DNA of 64,000 bases. Source: Tricholomella constricta (Eukaryota; Basidiomycota; Agaricomycetes; Agaricales; Lyophyllaceae). Shown in pieces: positions 44,951 through 55,525 of this stretch (position 1 is its first letter; each line of letters begins with the position of its first letter). The stretch spans positions 310,001-374,000 of the forward strand of contig JAACJP010000042.1 of NCBI GenBank assembly GCA_013368375.1. The letters are read 5' to 3'. The position numbers and the translations under genes were made by a program. The notes under the pieces were generated by a model. It was not told the DNA's origin and searched no databases. It worked only from the letters and a program-made list of their open reading frames with translations.

Positions 44951-46619
44951 TGATCATCCACGACTCCTGACCTCGTCTCAATCACATCCCCAATTCTCTG
45001 ACCCCAGCGTTATGTACATACTTACATTCATCCAATTCCCCTTCTGATGTGCTGACCTGATTCTGACATCACACTGTGGAACTCCCAGTCACGCCCTCTG
45101 GTGCTCACTGATCACCCTTAACCATGTATGATGGCTCTCGTCTCCATCCTGATCACATCCCCAACATTCTGACCCCAGCGTTGATGTACACCACCCAGGG
45201 CTGAGCACTGAACCGACTGCTGTCCCGAACACCAGACATCGTACCAAGGTAGACAGGACGAGACACGACCGACCAACCAACATACCGACCAAAAAGCGAA
45301 CTACCTAGGTCGGAAAGCCCTCTGTTGTAACGTAGTGCTCAGTTCGTTATCGGGGAAACGACTGTATTAGCATATACCTGTTGTAACTTCATAGTGCTAG
45401 TGCTAATATAAGTCGTAAGTAAAAGTCTGTTATTTAGTTGATACAATCCACATACCTCAATTCATTATCGGGGAAACAACTGAGGTATGATTTGGGGCAC
45501 AGTGGTACTGTACAGTACCACTTTTGCCTCCGTGCATTCCACGCCTTTCTATCCCATTCTACGATCGGGGTGCACACTGTCACATGGTCTCCGCAAGGGG
45601 GTGTCGGAAAAGAAATTAAGCATATAGGGTCGATTTTTTTTTTTAACGGGAGAATCTCCTGGACTAACCAACTATTGCTGGGAACTAATTACCCAATAAG
45701 GTAATCTGGCACACGGTCCGGTCACCCGACTGTTGTTGTTGACATCATTCTCGGCTCCTCCACATTTCCCTGTTGCATACCTCACAGAAACCAGTTATGC
45801 AGTGCTCAAGCTGTACACTTCTGAAGCTGAAACTTTGACAATCACCAGGGTATGAATGGAACCACTGTTTAAAATCTTTGACTTGTGCATTACACTTGGA
45901 ACAGTATACATGATTGTCAGATTAGAATAGTAGACATAGTAAGCAGCCCGAAACGTTGCCACAATAAAGAAGTGGTTTGCAGTAGGTCCATATACTAAGA
46001 CACCATGTTGCGACTTTCAATAAGCCTAGGACCCTGAACTTCCCACACCCTTGTAAAGCAATAATTATAAAACTAGTGCTTTATATACCTTTGGATGAGA
46101 GCAGTTGTCATGAATACTGCCATTCAAGCCCAGGTTTGGTCCTGGGCCAAGGACAAGTCCCTTTAAACTGATGTCATATTTTTTTTTAACGACCTGGTGG
46201 CTTGGACTAACTAACTAACCCTATATAAGGAATGTCACATGTGACACCCCCTTGGGTCTCCGGCGTGTCAATTAGCGCGAGTTGCGTCATTCAACAACAC
46301 ACCCCCTGACTCGCATAACTCCCTGATTACTCCTCGCATAGTCTGAGCACGACGCAGATCTGGTGGTGAGCTGGGCACGGGAGGGGTTTGGTGAGGTTCT
46401 CGGCACTACATCAGCAAAACTAAAATGGGCTAGAATGTCAAGCACTAGCTGTTCTAGCTCCGCTATGCCGCTATCTTTGATGGTGGTGCTAAAAGACCCT
46501 CATGATTCTAGTTTACCCTTGTAGTCCTAGTAGGCCCTTACCTTTCCTCTAGGAGGCCCCTACCATTGCTCTAGCTGCTATCAAGATATATATATATATA
46601 TTTGACTATTAAGAGGTGT
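44951..46619. other. No gene recognised; simple repeats
   Basis: TE-like debris: two short T-rich runs followed by related sequences (TTTAACGG...GGACTAACCAACT near 45,640; TTTAACGA...GGACTAACTAACT near 46,185), a repeated ATTATCGGGGAAAC near 45,350 and 45,465, and an AT dinucleotide run at about 46,586-46,602. Confidence 0.4.
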
Positions 46620-47300
46620 GCCCTACAAAAGAATGTAAGGGAACAACGGCATAAGGCACCGTGGATGCGGCGCCCCCTTATACACCGTCGTCTCCGCCTG
46701 CACGCCCGCCTTCCTCAAGCTTGCAGCATACACGATGCCCTCCCCACACAGCCCGTCGCACTCGCAGATGCCAACCCAGGAGTGCGAGGCGGCGGCCAGG
46801 AGCGCGCGCGGCGCGAGGAGGGGCGAGGCGGCCCAGTCATGCTGGTCCGCAGGGCGCGGGAGGTAGTTGGCCCGGAACCAGACCATGCGAGCGGGGGTGA
46901 GCCAGGGGTGTGGGCGTTTGTGGCCCAGGTGGAAGGAAGGGAGGCGCCGATGAGGGGGATGGTGTTGCCGGTGACGGGAATGATGAGGAGCTGGAATACG
47001 AGGAGAATGGGAGGGGAAAGAGAGGGGGCTTTGAGGGCAAGGACTGCCGCAAGGTTGCTGCCGCTGGGATGGGGTGGGTCAATGAGTGTGTGTGTAAGGT
47101 GCGTGGGAGGGGTGCCCACCTGGACGACCCGCCAACGGCGATGCGATCAGTGTTGATGCATTGATGCCCAGCTCTTGTGCGCCGCTGCGCACGAGACACG
47201 CACAAATGGCCATGTTGGTCGAACGAGGTCTCGTTGGTGATGTTGCCGAGGGTCCAGCCGCCTGCCCGGATTATAGCGACCGCTTCCAGATCAGATCGCA
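46620..47300 (-). pseudogene. Alpha/beta hydrolase fold-3 (HSL-type) gene, decayed
   Basis: Minus-strand blocks in order: GGWTLGNITNETSF (the HGGG oxyanion motif reads RAGG), INTDRIAVGGSSSGSNLAAV across an intron (the GDSAG-type nucleophile elbow), LLVFQLLIIPV, MVWFRANYLPRP, ASPLLAP and AGVQAETTVYKGAPHP, the strand before the catalytic His. Between HTP and WLTPAR the frame changes by one base near 46,905. The region from the oxyanion hole to INTDRIA is much shorter than in the family, and the His end is decayed. Intact relatives are esterases or lipases. Confidence 0.65.
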
Positions 47301-47714
47301 CTCACCGCCGTTGAGATAAACTTGCTTGTCTTGGACTTGCTGATGTGAGGGAGTTGATCAAGTCTTGCTTTGTCACTACAGAAAAGAAGCCACTGGTTAG
47401 TTCTAAAATTATGTAGGATAAAGAATTAGGTGGACACCGCACCACCATTTGGACAGCATTGCGGGGACCAAAGGTCACTGTTCTGCAAGAAGGGGAAAGA
47501 ATGTAACAGAGGGGTGCTTGCACCAGGCAGATAGTACCCACAAACGGGCAGTCACAATGACCACAAGCACCGGGAGGGGACATGTCCTCCAAAAAAACAA
47601 GAGGAATCCGAACGCATTGAACAAGCGACGACGTGACGTGGCACTGTTTGGGAGGAGTTGAAGTGGAGTCTGAATGGACTTAAACAAGATTTTCGCGACA
47701 ATCGGTTGTTTGTC
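47301..47714. other. No gene recognised
   Basis: Between the hydrolase remnant and the copia remnant. Short frames only. Confidence 0.4.
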
Positions 47715-48231
47715 CTAGCGTTCTATGCCCCCTGGGTCGCCTATCTGTGATCTACCCATTCTAGCGCCGAGGAGTCTTGCTGATGTAGGTACATATGTCA
47801 CTGTTATGTCGCCCTCCTCGACACATTCGCAAATGTAGTGATGGTGCACATCGATATGCTTGATGCGTGTGTTTCCCTTGGTATTCTCCATGAGAGAAAT
47901 GGCGCCGTTGTTGTCTACATAGAGTACTGCTGGGTGAGGTTGTGGTAGTCCAATTTCTGCAAGAGATGAGTACATCCACATGAGCTGTTGCACCGTGCAC
48001 GCAATGGACATGTACTCTGCCTTGGTGGTCGAGGTGGCTACAGTCTCCTGGAACCTGGCACTCCATGCTGTCGGTCTGCCTGCCTGTATGAAGACCATCC
48101 CCGTCACAGCAGTTGAGCACCCTCTTGAGGTACTCTGCCTGGTCAAGTGTGAGTGTGAGGTTTGCGCGGTCGTGTTCTATGCATATCCCCAGCACCACCT
48201 TAATCTCCCCCAGGTCCTTTACTTTGTACAT
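47715..48231 (-). pseudogene. Ty1/copia RT-RNase H remnant
   Basis: In one minus frame: MYKVKDLGEIKVVLGICIEH and LTLDQAEYLKRVL, typical of the copia RT thumb. In the neighbouring frame: WSARFQETVATSTTKAEYMS, LYVDNNGAISLMEN and IKHIDVHHHYICECVEEGDI, typical of copia RNase H. The change of frame near 48,090 and the missing upstream domains make it a pseudogene. Confidence 0.8.
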
Positions 48232-48406
48232 TCTGTGTGGAGCTTAGTCGCACTGGCAGAGGGGAATCCACATCAGGAAAAAAGAGGCAGGTATATAAAC
48301 TGGGCTGAGGGTCTGTAGCTCGTGACCCTGTTCCGTAGCTCTCTGTACCTGTGATACCCTCCGATACCTCTATGTACCTCTCACTCAATGTCAGGAGGGC
48401 TTGCAC
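48232..48406 (-). repeat. LTR-like fragment sharing the chromovirus LTR motif
   Basis: On the minus strand, GTGGATTCCCCTCTGCCAG and CGACTAAGCTC occur at about 48,265-48,238, almost as in the LTR ends at 600-612 and 52,950-52,975. It directly precedes the copia remnant in reading direction, with a TATATAAA-like box just upstream at about 48,290. Confidence 0.45.
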
Positions 48407-49489
48407 ATTTGCTGATAGTTCTGTAGTGGTCCAAACATGTATGAGATTTTAATAAAACTACCAATAGTGTGGGCTTACAGATGGGCGCAAGATAAATTCT
48501 CACGTGGGCTGTTCTGCTCCGAAAGTAGAGAGCTGACTCTCTACTTTTAAAATCTGAATGTCAGCTGTGGCGCTTCCTAATCTGAAGGGTCACCAGTTTT
48601 TATTTTTAGTCTTTGGCTACCCTAAACAAACATGTCATATATAGGCAGCCACTCCATTTGCTAACACCTTTCTCTCCCCTTGCACCCCACACCATCTCAA
48701 CCACCCACGTGCCAGAGCACACCGCCTTCCCCTCCCTCGCACAGACTCGGACCGCTCTACCTGGCCCTCCGTCACCTTCTCCCGCCCCTCCACTATATCG
48801 GTGTCCATGCTTAATGGGCTCCAGCACTAGGGCTTGCAGCAGCAGTCCCTAAGCATCATGATGCCACCCGCGCCCATGCCACCGTCATGCAGGATGGCTT
48901 CAGAGCGTGTCATGGCATTGAAGCACATGCAGAGTGGGTCGGAGATGGAGAGGCCGCCACCGGCGAAGCGCTTGATGCTGGGGCAGCTGGAAGAATGTCG
49001 CTTGATGGAGATAGAGATGAGGGCAGGGGTGGGGCGGGGAGGAAATCGACAGGGCATGCTGCAGATTACTATATCTTTTGTTGTTGTTAGTACATAAGAT
49101 GGTCATGCCGAGCGGTGCACACAAGATTGAGGTGATGTTGGTGAGTAACTGCATGACAGGGACAGTTCCAGAAGTGGAAGAGATCAAGGAGGTAACACAT
49201 GTGGTAAAAATTGTAACTACGAAGGTAAGGGTTCAGATAGAAGGATTGTGCAACATTGAGGACTGTGTCAGATGACCAGGCATGGTTGATAGACCGACCA
49301 AAGTGAGGTACGAGGTGGCAGGAGCAAATGATCTGGGACGAAGGGATGATGGAGGTGCGGTGTCACGCCTGAAAAGTGTTTCAGACAAAGTGACATAAAA
49401 AGCCCAGTTAAATTGATCACTCTAAAGAAATGTCTTATATTTTATAACACCAGTTCAATCCCTGCCTTATAAACAGTTTAAAGTCTAGC
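48407..49489. other. No gene recognised
   Basis: Contains an 11-bp perfect hairpin (AAAGTAGAGAG, loop CTGA) near 48,521-48,546 and short frames at 48,600-49,280 with no motif. Confidence 0.4.
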
Positions 49490-49690
49490 TTGTCACAACA
49501 GCCCAATGGCTCAGTGGTTAAATTGCACCTACTGCTTTGGCACTTTTGACCTTGCTTCAATCTCGGCCTGGTGCAAAACTTTATAATCATGAGAGATTAC
49601 TAAGCAACTCACATGGTGCAATGGTTAACTCCATCATTCTGATGATTCTGTAATCCTAAGGACAAATCAGATGACCTCAGCTTAGTCATA
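49490..49690 (+). repeat. tRNA-derived SINE-like heads, two
   Basis: Two stretches look like degenerate tRNA 5' halves with a Pol III A box: TGGCTCAGTGGTTAAATTG at about 49,506, followed 40-50 bp later by a weak B-box-like GCTTCAATCTC, and GGTGCAATGGTTAACTC at about 49,616. Neither folds into a full tRNA by eye. They may be SINE heads. Confidence 0.3.
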
Positions 49691-49738
49691 ACTCCTGAAT
49701 CTTGACTGATTGAATCTATATGACCCGTTTCGTCATTG

Positions 49739-50982
49739 TGACTCATATGCAGCTCATGACTCATTGCACCTTCATGACTCATATGTTGCAGGCGTGCATC
49801 ATGGCCTCCACGAGGCATGGTCCGTGCGGCTTACAGAACTATAAATACATTATGGTGTACTGTATATAGATCTATCCTACCATATCCAGTCTTTCCCACC
49901 CTACCGTGAGACTTGCTGAGGTTAACGCCTCCATTTGGTGACGACAGTGGCATTCGTACCCGCAACTGTCTGTCTGGATCACCGTCCGCTTCCGGTTAAT
50001 GAAGCAGTCTACCACCGACACCAATAACAACACCCCCCATCTGCGGCTTCTGACACCGACTCTCCTTTCCAAATCCAATCAACACTCCATGCACCAGCAC
50101 CCTCGCGGTGCTTTTTAAAGTGCTTTTTCTGTTTCCGACACCTGCAACTGTTTTTACCTGGTTTTCTCGGTGCTGGAGGGTAGTAAAGGTGATGGGCTTG
50201 AGGGCTGCGATGAGGACGTCGCGATGTGGAGGTGGGGCATATGCAGACATTGGCGACACTTCCGCATTAGGACAGATACACTGCGCATTCGGCATCGCAT
50301 CACGCTTGGAGACGTTTCACGGTTTCCCATCGCGCCTAGGTACAGCTGGGGTGATTTAGGGTTGTGTGTTTGGTTTCTGAGCTTAGGTTCATGTTTGGAT
50401 CGCGACGAGGATGTCGCTATTTGGGAGTTGGGCACATGCAGGCGTGCATCATGGCCTCCACGAGGCATGGTCCGTGCAGCTTACAGAACTATAAATACAT
50501 TATGGTGTACCGTATATAGATCTATCCTACCATATCCAGTCTTTCCCACCCTACCGTGAGACTTGCTGAGGTTAACGCCTCCAATGTCAGGATGGTCCAC
50601 ATGCTCCACATGTCATTTATGTAAGCATGACTCATATGGCAGCATGAGTCACACCCCCACATGACTCATCTGCCTACATGACCCAAATCTGACATTCTGA
50701 CTCAAGTGTGCTAAATATAACCCGTATCCCAACATGACTCATGTCTATATGACTCCATTCTGACAATCTGACTCAAGTGTTCTATAATTAACCCTCCACA
50801 TGTGATCTGACGTATGGATTGCATCTGGATGACTCATTTACAGTCATTATAACACTTGATTCATTACAATCCTATATTTACCTCTACACATGTAATCTGG
50901 CTCATAGATTGCATCACACATTCTGACTCACTCTGACTCATTCTGACTCCTTCACTTACAATATATGACTCTACATGACTCA
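49739..50982. promoter_or_regulatory. Array of TGASTCA (Gcn4/AP-1-type) motifs
   Basis: Thirteen exact TGA[C/G]TCA heptamers start at 49739, 49757, 49775, 50628, 50645, 50662, 50698, 50735, 50769, 50830, 50924, 50934 and 50976. Without the TRIM at 49,787-50,583 they fit in about 450 bp. The surrounding units (CATGACTCAT, TCTGACTCAAGTG) look like a degenerate minisatellite. TGASTCA is the binding site of Gcn4/AP-1-type bZIP factors; function here is inference. Confidence 0.5.
49787..50583 (+). mobile_element. TRIM: miniature LTR retrotransposon, 797 bp
   Basis: Two 147-bp direct repeats (49,787-49,933 and 50,437-50,583) begin TGCAGGCGT and end ACGCCTCCA, and differ at very few positions. The 4-bp duplication ATGT flanks the whole (49,783-49,786 and 50,584-50,587). 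After the left LTR come TT and the primer-binding site TGGTGACGACAG; before the right LTR the sequence ends GTTGGGCACA, like the polypurine end of the Ty3-type element at 35,415. The 503-bp interior has no coding capacity, so it must use proteins made elsewhere. Confidence 0.82.
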
Positions 50983-51009
50983 TTGCACTGCATCAATGCT
51001 TAGTAAGTG

Positions 51010-51187
51010 TAGGTGGCCAACATGTATATAAGAGAGAGGAAATTGAGTATTCCCCTCCAGTCTGGTGTGGTATAACAGTGGTTTCATCCAATATACAGCC
51101 TGCACTCACCCCCCATTGGTCACATTGTTGACCAAGGCAGTAATCTTAGTTGATGCACTGTTGTTTCTGTCTGCCAAAGGTTGTTCA
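51010..51187 (+). other. Possible LTR/promoter of a lost element
   Basis: ATGTATATAAGAGAG (TATA-like) near 51,020 followed by TGGTTTCATCC near 51,080. The context looks like an R-U5 leader, but no second LTR is present. Confidence 0.25.
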
Positions 51188-51518
51188 TCACTGTAAGATA
51201 CAGTGAGCAAACCAGGAAGTCAGTTTCAGTATAGTGGAATTCCTGCTCGAGCCTGGCAGTGCCCAGAAGAGTTGCGAAGTGAGCTAGTACCCTCTGTTGT
51301 TCTTGTCTGTCAATCTTGTCTGTCACTGTAAGAAACAGTGAGCAAGTTGATTGTTAGTTTGTTCGTCACTGTCCACAACAGTGAGCAAACTCAGTATTCT
51401 TCGTCAAGTCTAGTATATATCTACTCGAGCCTGGCAGTGCCCAGAAGAGTGTGATTCAGACTAGTGTTCATCATCGTCTGTATCTCTCAAGCTTGTTCGT
51501 CACTGTAAGAGACAGTGA
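51188..51518 (+). repeat. Fourfold hairpin TCACTGT-N5-ACAGTGA
   Basis: Identical 7-bp stems recur at 51188-51206, 51323-51341, 51366-51384 and 51500-51518. The 5-nt loops differ (AAGAT, AAGAA, CCACA, AAGAG), and each copy is followed by GCAA. A 27-bp direct repeat (starting CTCGAGCCTGGCAGTG) is interspersed at 51,246-51,272 and 51,424-51,450. Confidence 0.75.
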
Positions 51519-51636
51519 GCAACCTTGTTAGATTTATTTCATCATTGTTTCTTGTATTGATCAGCTATCAGTTAGTTGATTACATTTATTACTGACCTAT
51601 ATTCTATCTTTTGTCATCAGGAAGCCTTCGTCATTG

Positions 51637-51835
51637 TCAAGTCCATTCAAGTTATCGTATACATCCGTCAGTCAAGTCATCGTCAAGTCTATTTAAGTTA
51701 TCATATACATCTGCCAGTCAGTCAAGTTATTGTCAAGTCTATTCAAGTTATCGTATACATCTGCCAGTCAAGTTAAGTCAAGTCTAATCAAGTTACCATA
51801 TATCAAGCCATCATATATCAAGTCATCATATACAC
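51637..51835 (+). repeat. Minisatellite, about 55-bp unit
   Basis: Three to four diverged units of GTCAAGTCTATTCAAGTTAT and CGTATACATCTGCCAGTCAAG, degrading to the right into short ATATATCAAGTCATC units. Confidence 0.6.
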
Positions 51836-52139
51836 GTGGTATCTTCAACGACACACTCACGACATCTATCATGACCATCTACGACTATCATGACTATTTA
51901 CGACCTTCGTCACTGTCACTAACGATCTACTCCATAGCTGCTCATTGTCTTAAACATTGTTGAGATATATTTCTCCAACAAAGACAATTGACTAACCACC
52001 CATCTCTATACCAGATAATAAACTAACCCAGTCATAGGTAATCGTATCTGGAAAGATTCTCCAACGAACACCAGGTGACCTTCCCGTCACATATAATAGC
52101 TTCCGGTCGAGCCTAGACACTGATCTTTTACATAAAGCT
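51836..52139. other. No gene recognised
   Basis: Low-information TE-like sequence between the minisatellite and the inverted chromovirus fragment. Confidence 0.4.
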
Positions 52140-52511
52140 TGGTGTGAACTGACAGCGGTGTTGGTGGTTATGTGATGAAAATGAGAGGTCAGATCATCGG
52201 TCGCGATGTCGGTTGCGACGTCGGGCAGCGTTGGGATCAGTCAAAGTGTCAGGAAGGGAATTAAACGAATGTAGGAATATGTACACGATGGGGTCAGAGC
52301 GTCGGGGATGCAATCGGGATCAGGATGAGAGCGATCGTGTGCAGTCGGAGGGCGACCAAGGGCATGAACGGGAGTTCCCCTGACATTGCCCCCCTTTTGA
52401 ATCGCAACAACTCAGTGCGGGGTGATGCTGATGAAGACAGCGGGGGACAGCGTGAAGATTTTGCAAATGTGGCGTGCGGCGTCGAGGTGGTCGTGATGGA
52501 ACTTGCGCGCC
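52140..52511 (-). mobile_element. Inverted chromovirus 3' fragment
   Basis: Read on the minus strand, 52,511-52,386 matches the chromodomain tail and polypurine tract at 1-159, and 52,385 begins an LTR (TGTCAGGGGAACTCCCG) that is recognisable for about 250 bp before decaying. It lies head to head with the plus-strand element that starts at 52,512. Confidence 0.7.
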
Positions 52512-52996
52512 TGTTAGGGGAACTCCCTTTCGCGCCCTCCGACGCTCACTGACTGTCCCCCGACCCGTGCGATCGCTACCGACCGATCGCGATCCCGACC
52601 CCGACGCTCTGCCCCAAGTGTCGGTGTACATACTTATACCTTCCTGTCGTTACTCCTCCTTCCAGCGCGCGCCCGATCCCGACGCCCGACATCCCGACGT
52701 TGGTCGCCCGACCTCGTGCCCGCACCCTGAGCACGAGGATCGGACATCGTGGGGAACGTACAGACACGCGCCGCTGCCCATCCGTTATCATTTACGTACC
52801 ATACACCCCAGAGAGCCGGCCCTCACGTATCTTACTCGTATATAGTCGTCCTCCTGACATGGGGAAATCCTTTACTCTATTCTCATTGGATTCCCCTCTG
52901 CCAGGTAGGTTTACTGACTCTCTCTATCGTACATAATATAACATTGGATTCCCCTCTGCCAGTACGACTAAGCTCTGCGCTGAGGTCGCCCTAACA
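52512..52996 (+). repeat. 5' LTR of deleted chromovirus
   Basis: Begins TGTTAGGGG and ends CCCTAACA; contains the GGATTCCCCTCTGCCAG motif twice, at about 52,889 and 52,947. Confidence 0.85.
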
Positions 52997-53123
52997 GCAG
53001 AATAGAGTAACTCTAGAAACCCGACGAAGCCGACTGATCCACTTCCGCACCGAAACACGCGTCTGCTACACGCGACCGTCCAACGCGTGTTCGCTCCGAT
53101 CGCCTGCCCAGTCCCGTTTCGAG

Positions 53124-54273
53124 ATGTCCGAATTTGGTGACATGTCACAGCGACTGTTCTCTCCCTTCCTCACGATGGAGGAGCGGTTGGCGAATATGGA
53201 AGCCACAATTTCGGCTCTCCTCCAACACCTCCAACTCGGCCTCTATGGACCGCCTCTCCGCTCTTTTCAAAAAATTCATATCAGGGACACCCCCCAATCC
53301 CACCCCCACTGCTCCCGAAGCAGACACGACCCCTCTGCCGCCTGAGACGACCACCCCGCTGCCAGGCTCTCCGCAATCGGGATCACACCACCTCCGACTG
53401 TTGCCCCCTCCCATTTACGACAGCGCCCAATCGGGCGGTCGCGCGTTCTTGAATGCCTGCAAGCTCTACTTCTCCTTGTGCGGGGGAAGTTTCGCCGACG
53501 ACCACACCCGAATAGTATGGGTGCTGTCGTACATGCAGCATGGGCGAGCCGCCGACTTCGATGTACATTCAGCGATGCAGCAGATCCCCTTCCTGCTTGG
53601 CACTGGTCGGCATCTGCGCATGGGCTTTGAGCCGCGTCGGGGTGCTTCCAAGAACGAGTCGGCCGACGAGTTCGTGGAGCGCATGAAGGAAGCACAGGAG
53701 GAAGCCAAGGCGGCGCTTTCAAAGGCCAAAGACGACATGGAGCAATATTACAACCAGCGACACGCCCCAACGCCCGACTACCAGCCTGGCGACAAGGTGT
53801 ACTTGGACACGACCGACATTTCTATGACCTGACTGTCTAAGAAGTTGTTGTATCGCTACCTTGGCCCTTTCGTCGTGCAAAGGCGAGTCGGCCTGCTCGC
53901 ATACCGCCTGCTGCTGCCTCAGTCCATGAAGCGCATCCACCCAGTCTTCCACGTCATGAAACTTATCCCTGCTGTCGCTGATCTGATCGAAGGTCGTCGG
54001 TCCGATCCCCCTCCGCCCCCCGACATAATCGACGATGAACCCCATTATGAAGTTGAAAAGATCCTCGATAGCCGAACCTTCCGCAAAAAACTACAGTACA
54101 AGGTCCTGTGGAAGGGCTATGGTTACGAAGAAGCTTCTTGGGAACCTTGCAAAAATGTCGCCTCCCCCGATCTGGTACGAAAGTTCCACCGTGACAACCC
54201 CGATGCTGCCCGCCACATTCATGGCATATTCACACTGTCCCCAGCTGTCTTCGCCACCGCTACTCCGCACTGA
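53124..54273 (+). pseudogene. Gag-Pol deletion fusion with chromodomain
   Basis: The gag start (ATG 53,124, MSEFGDMSQRLFSPFL, coiled-coil LTMEERLANMEATI) shifts frame near 53,240 and continues through a capsid block (NACKLYFSLCGGSFADDHTR, WVLSYMQHGRAADF). At about 53,580 it jumps into the late integrase tail (FVERMKEAQEEAKAALSKAK, YYNQRHAPTPDYQPGDKVYL). TGA at 53,830-53,832 stands where CGA is expected. The frame resumes with YLGPFVVQRRVG, HPVFHVMKLIP and a chromodomain (HYEVEKILDSR, QYKVLWKGYGYEEASWEPCKN). Protease, RT, RNase H and the integrase core are absent. It cannot move itself. Confidence 0.85.
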
Positions 54274-54300
54274 GTCGTTGCGATTCAAAAGGGGGGGTGA

Positions 54301-54789
54301 TGTTAGGGGAACACCCGTTCGCGCCCTCCAACGCTCACCGACCGTCCCCCAACCCGTGAGACCGTTACCGACCAATTGCGATCCCAACCCCGACGCTCTG
54401 ACCCAAGCGTCGGTGAACATACTTATACCTCTTGTCATTAACCCTCCTTCCAGCGCGTGCCCAATCCCGACGCCCGACATCCCGACGTCGGTCGCCTGAC
54501 CTCGTGCTCGCACCCTGAGCCACGAGGATCGGACAGCATCGGGAACATGTACATACACGCGCCGCTGACCATCCGATATCATTTACGTACCATACACCCC
54601 AGAGGCCCGGCCCTCACGTACCATACTCGCATATAGTCATCCTCCTGACATGGTTGAATCCTTTACTCTATTCTCATTGGATTTCCCTCTGCCAGATAGG
54701 CCATACTTACGTTCTCTCTATTGTACATAATATAACATTGGATTCCCCTCTGCCAGTACGACTAAGCTCTGCTTGGATTCGCCCTAACA
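54301..54789 (+). repeat. 3' LTR of deleted chromovirus
   Basis: Begins TGTTAGGGGAA directly after the polypurine tract GGGGGGGTGA and ends GCCCTAACA. Clearly diverged from the 5' LTR, so the insertion is not recent. Confidence 0.85.
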
Positions 54790-55453
54790 GCCTTACCCTG
54801 GAAGACTATCCATGACTTCATCAGCATGACGAATTTGAAGACATGGTGGGTAGTACGAAACAACAGTTACCACCCTGGCGAGAAGTCAACTACGAGATAA
54901 CCCTCTTTGATGACGAGAAACAATATCAGTATCACGCTCCGAGGTGTCCAATGTCATTTCATGAAGAATTCTATGCAAAGGTCAAGCGGTGTACAGGCGC
55001 TAAATGGTGGGAGCCTCGTTCGGTGAAACAAGCAGCACTGCTGCTATGTATCCTGTAAAAGGATGGGTCCCTAAGAACACCCTTGGATGCACAGCAATGC
55101 AACGACAATACTATAAAGGATGTTACGCCGTTGCCAGACCAGGAAGTCATCCACAAGGATGTCACCAGGGGAAAAATACGCTCAAAAATTGACTTAACGG
55201 ATGTGTATAAACAAGTACGCATCCTTGAAAAAGATGTACATAAAATCGCCTTCGCAACGATAGCAGGAACATACATCAGTATCATCATGTAGATCGGGGA
55301 CTGTAATGCCCCCGCATTAATGACGTCCATCTTTTGGGACATCATTGGGAAGTTTATGCATGTATACTTGGACAATATATTCATATTCTCAAACTCTATT
55401 GAAGAACATGAAGACCATTTACAAGTTGTGTTCGAACGATTACGCGAACAATC
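54790..55453 (+). pseudogene. Decayed RT fragment of the 56,803 chromovirus family
   Basis: Aligns with 60,887-61,570 of the large element over its whole length (KWWEPRSVKQAA, RTPLDA, YLDN for YLDD). It has stops (TAA near 55,057, TAG near 55,290), a deletion near 55,315 and a lost catalytic Asp (GAC to AAC). Many differences are CG to TG or CA. It ends abruptly at 55,453, where an LTR-like sequence starts. Confidence 0.85.
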
Positions 55454-55525
55454 TGTAAGGGCGCCTACTATCTTATCTACTATCGGTTATCTAATCATAT
55501 CTTATCGAGACAATAAGGCTGACGC
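55454..55525 (+). repeat. LTR-start fragment
   Basis: TGTAAGGGCGCC and about 60 further bases resemble the start of the putative LTR at 56,803 (ATCTTATCTA, GGTTATCTAATC, TATCTTATCGAGAC). It is joined directly to the RT fragment, as in a deletion derivative. Confidence 0.5.

Larger units (their letters stand above)
52512..54789 (+). mobile_element. Internally deleted chromovirus, 2.28 kb
   Basis: LTRs at 52,512-52,996 (485 bp) and 54,301-54,789 (489 bp) enclose only the gag start and the pol end. No target duplication matches: the left flank is inverted chromovirus sequence and the right flank is RT sequence of another element, so the locus has been rearranged. It carries the same polypurine tract as at 146-159. 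Confidence 0.85.

Noticed and set aside
49506..49580. A tRNA gene
   Set aside because: An A-box-like head is present, but no full cloverleaf, anticodon stem or clean B box can be drawn.
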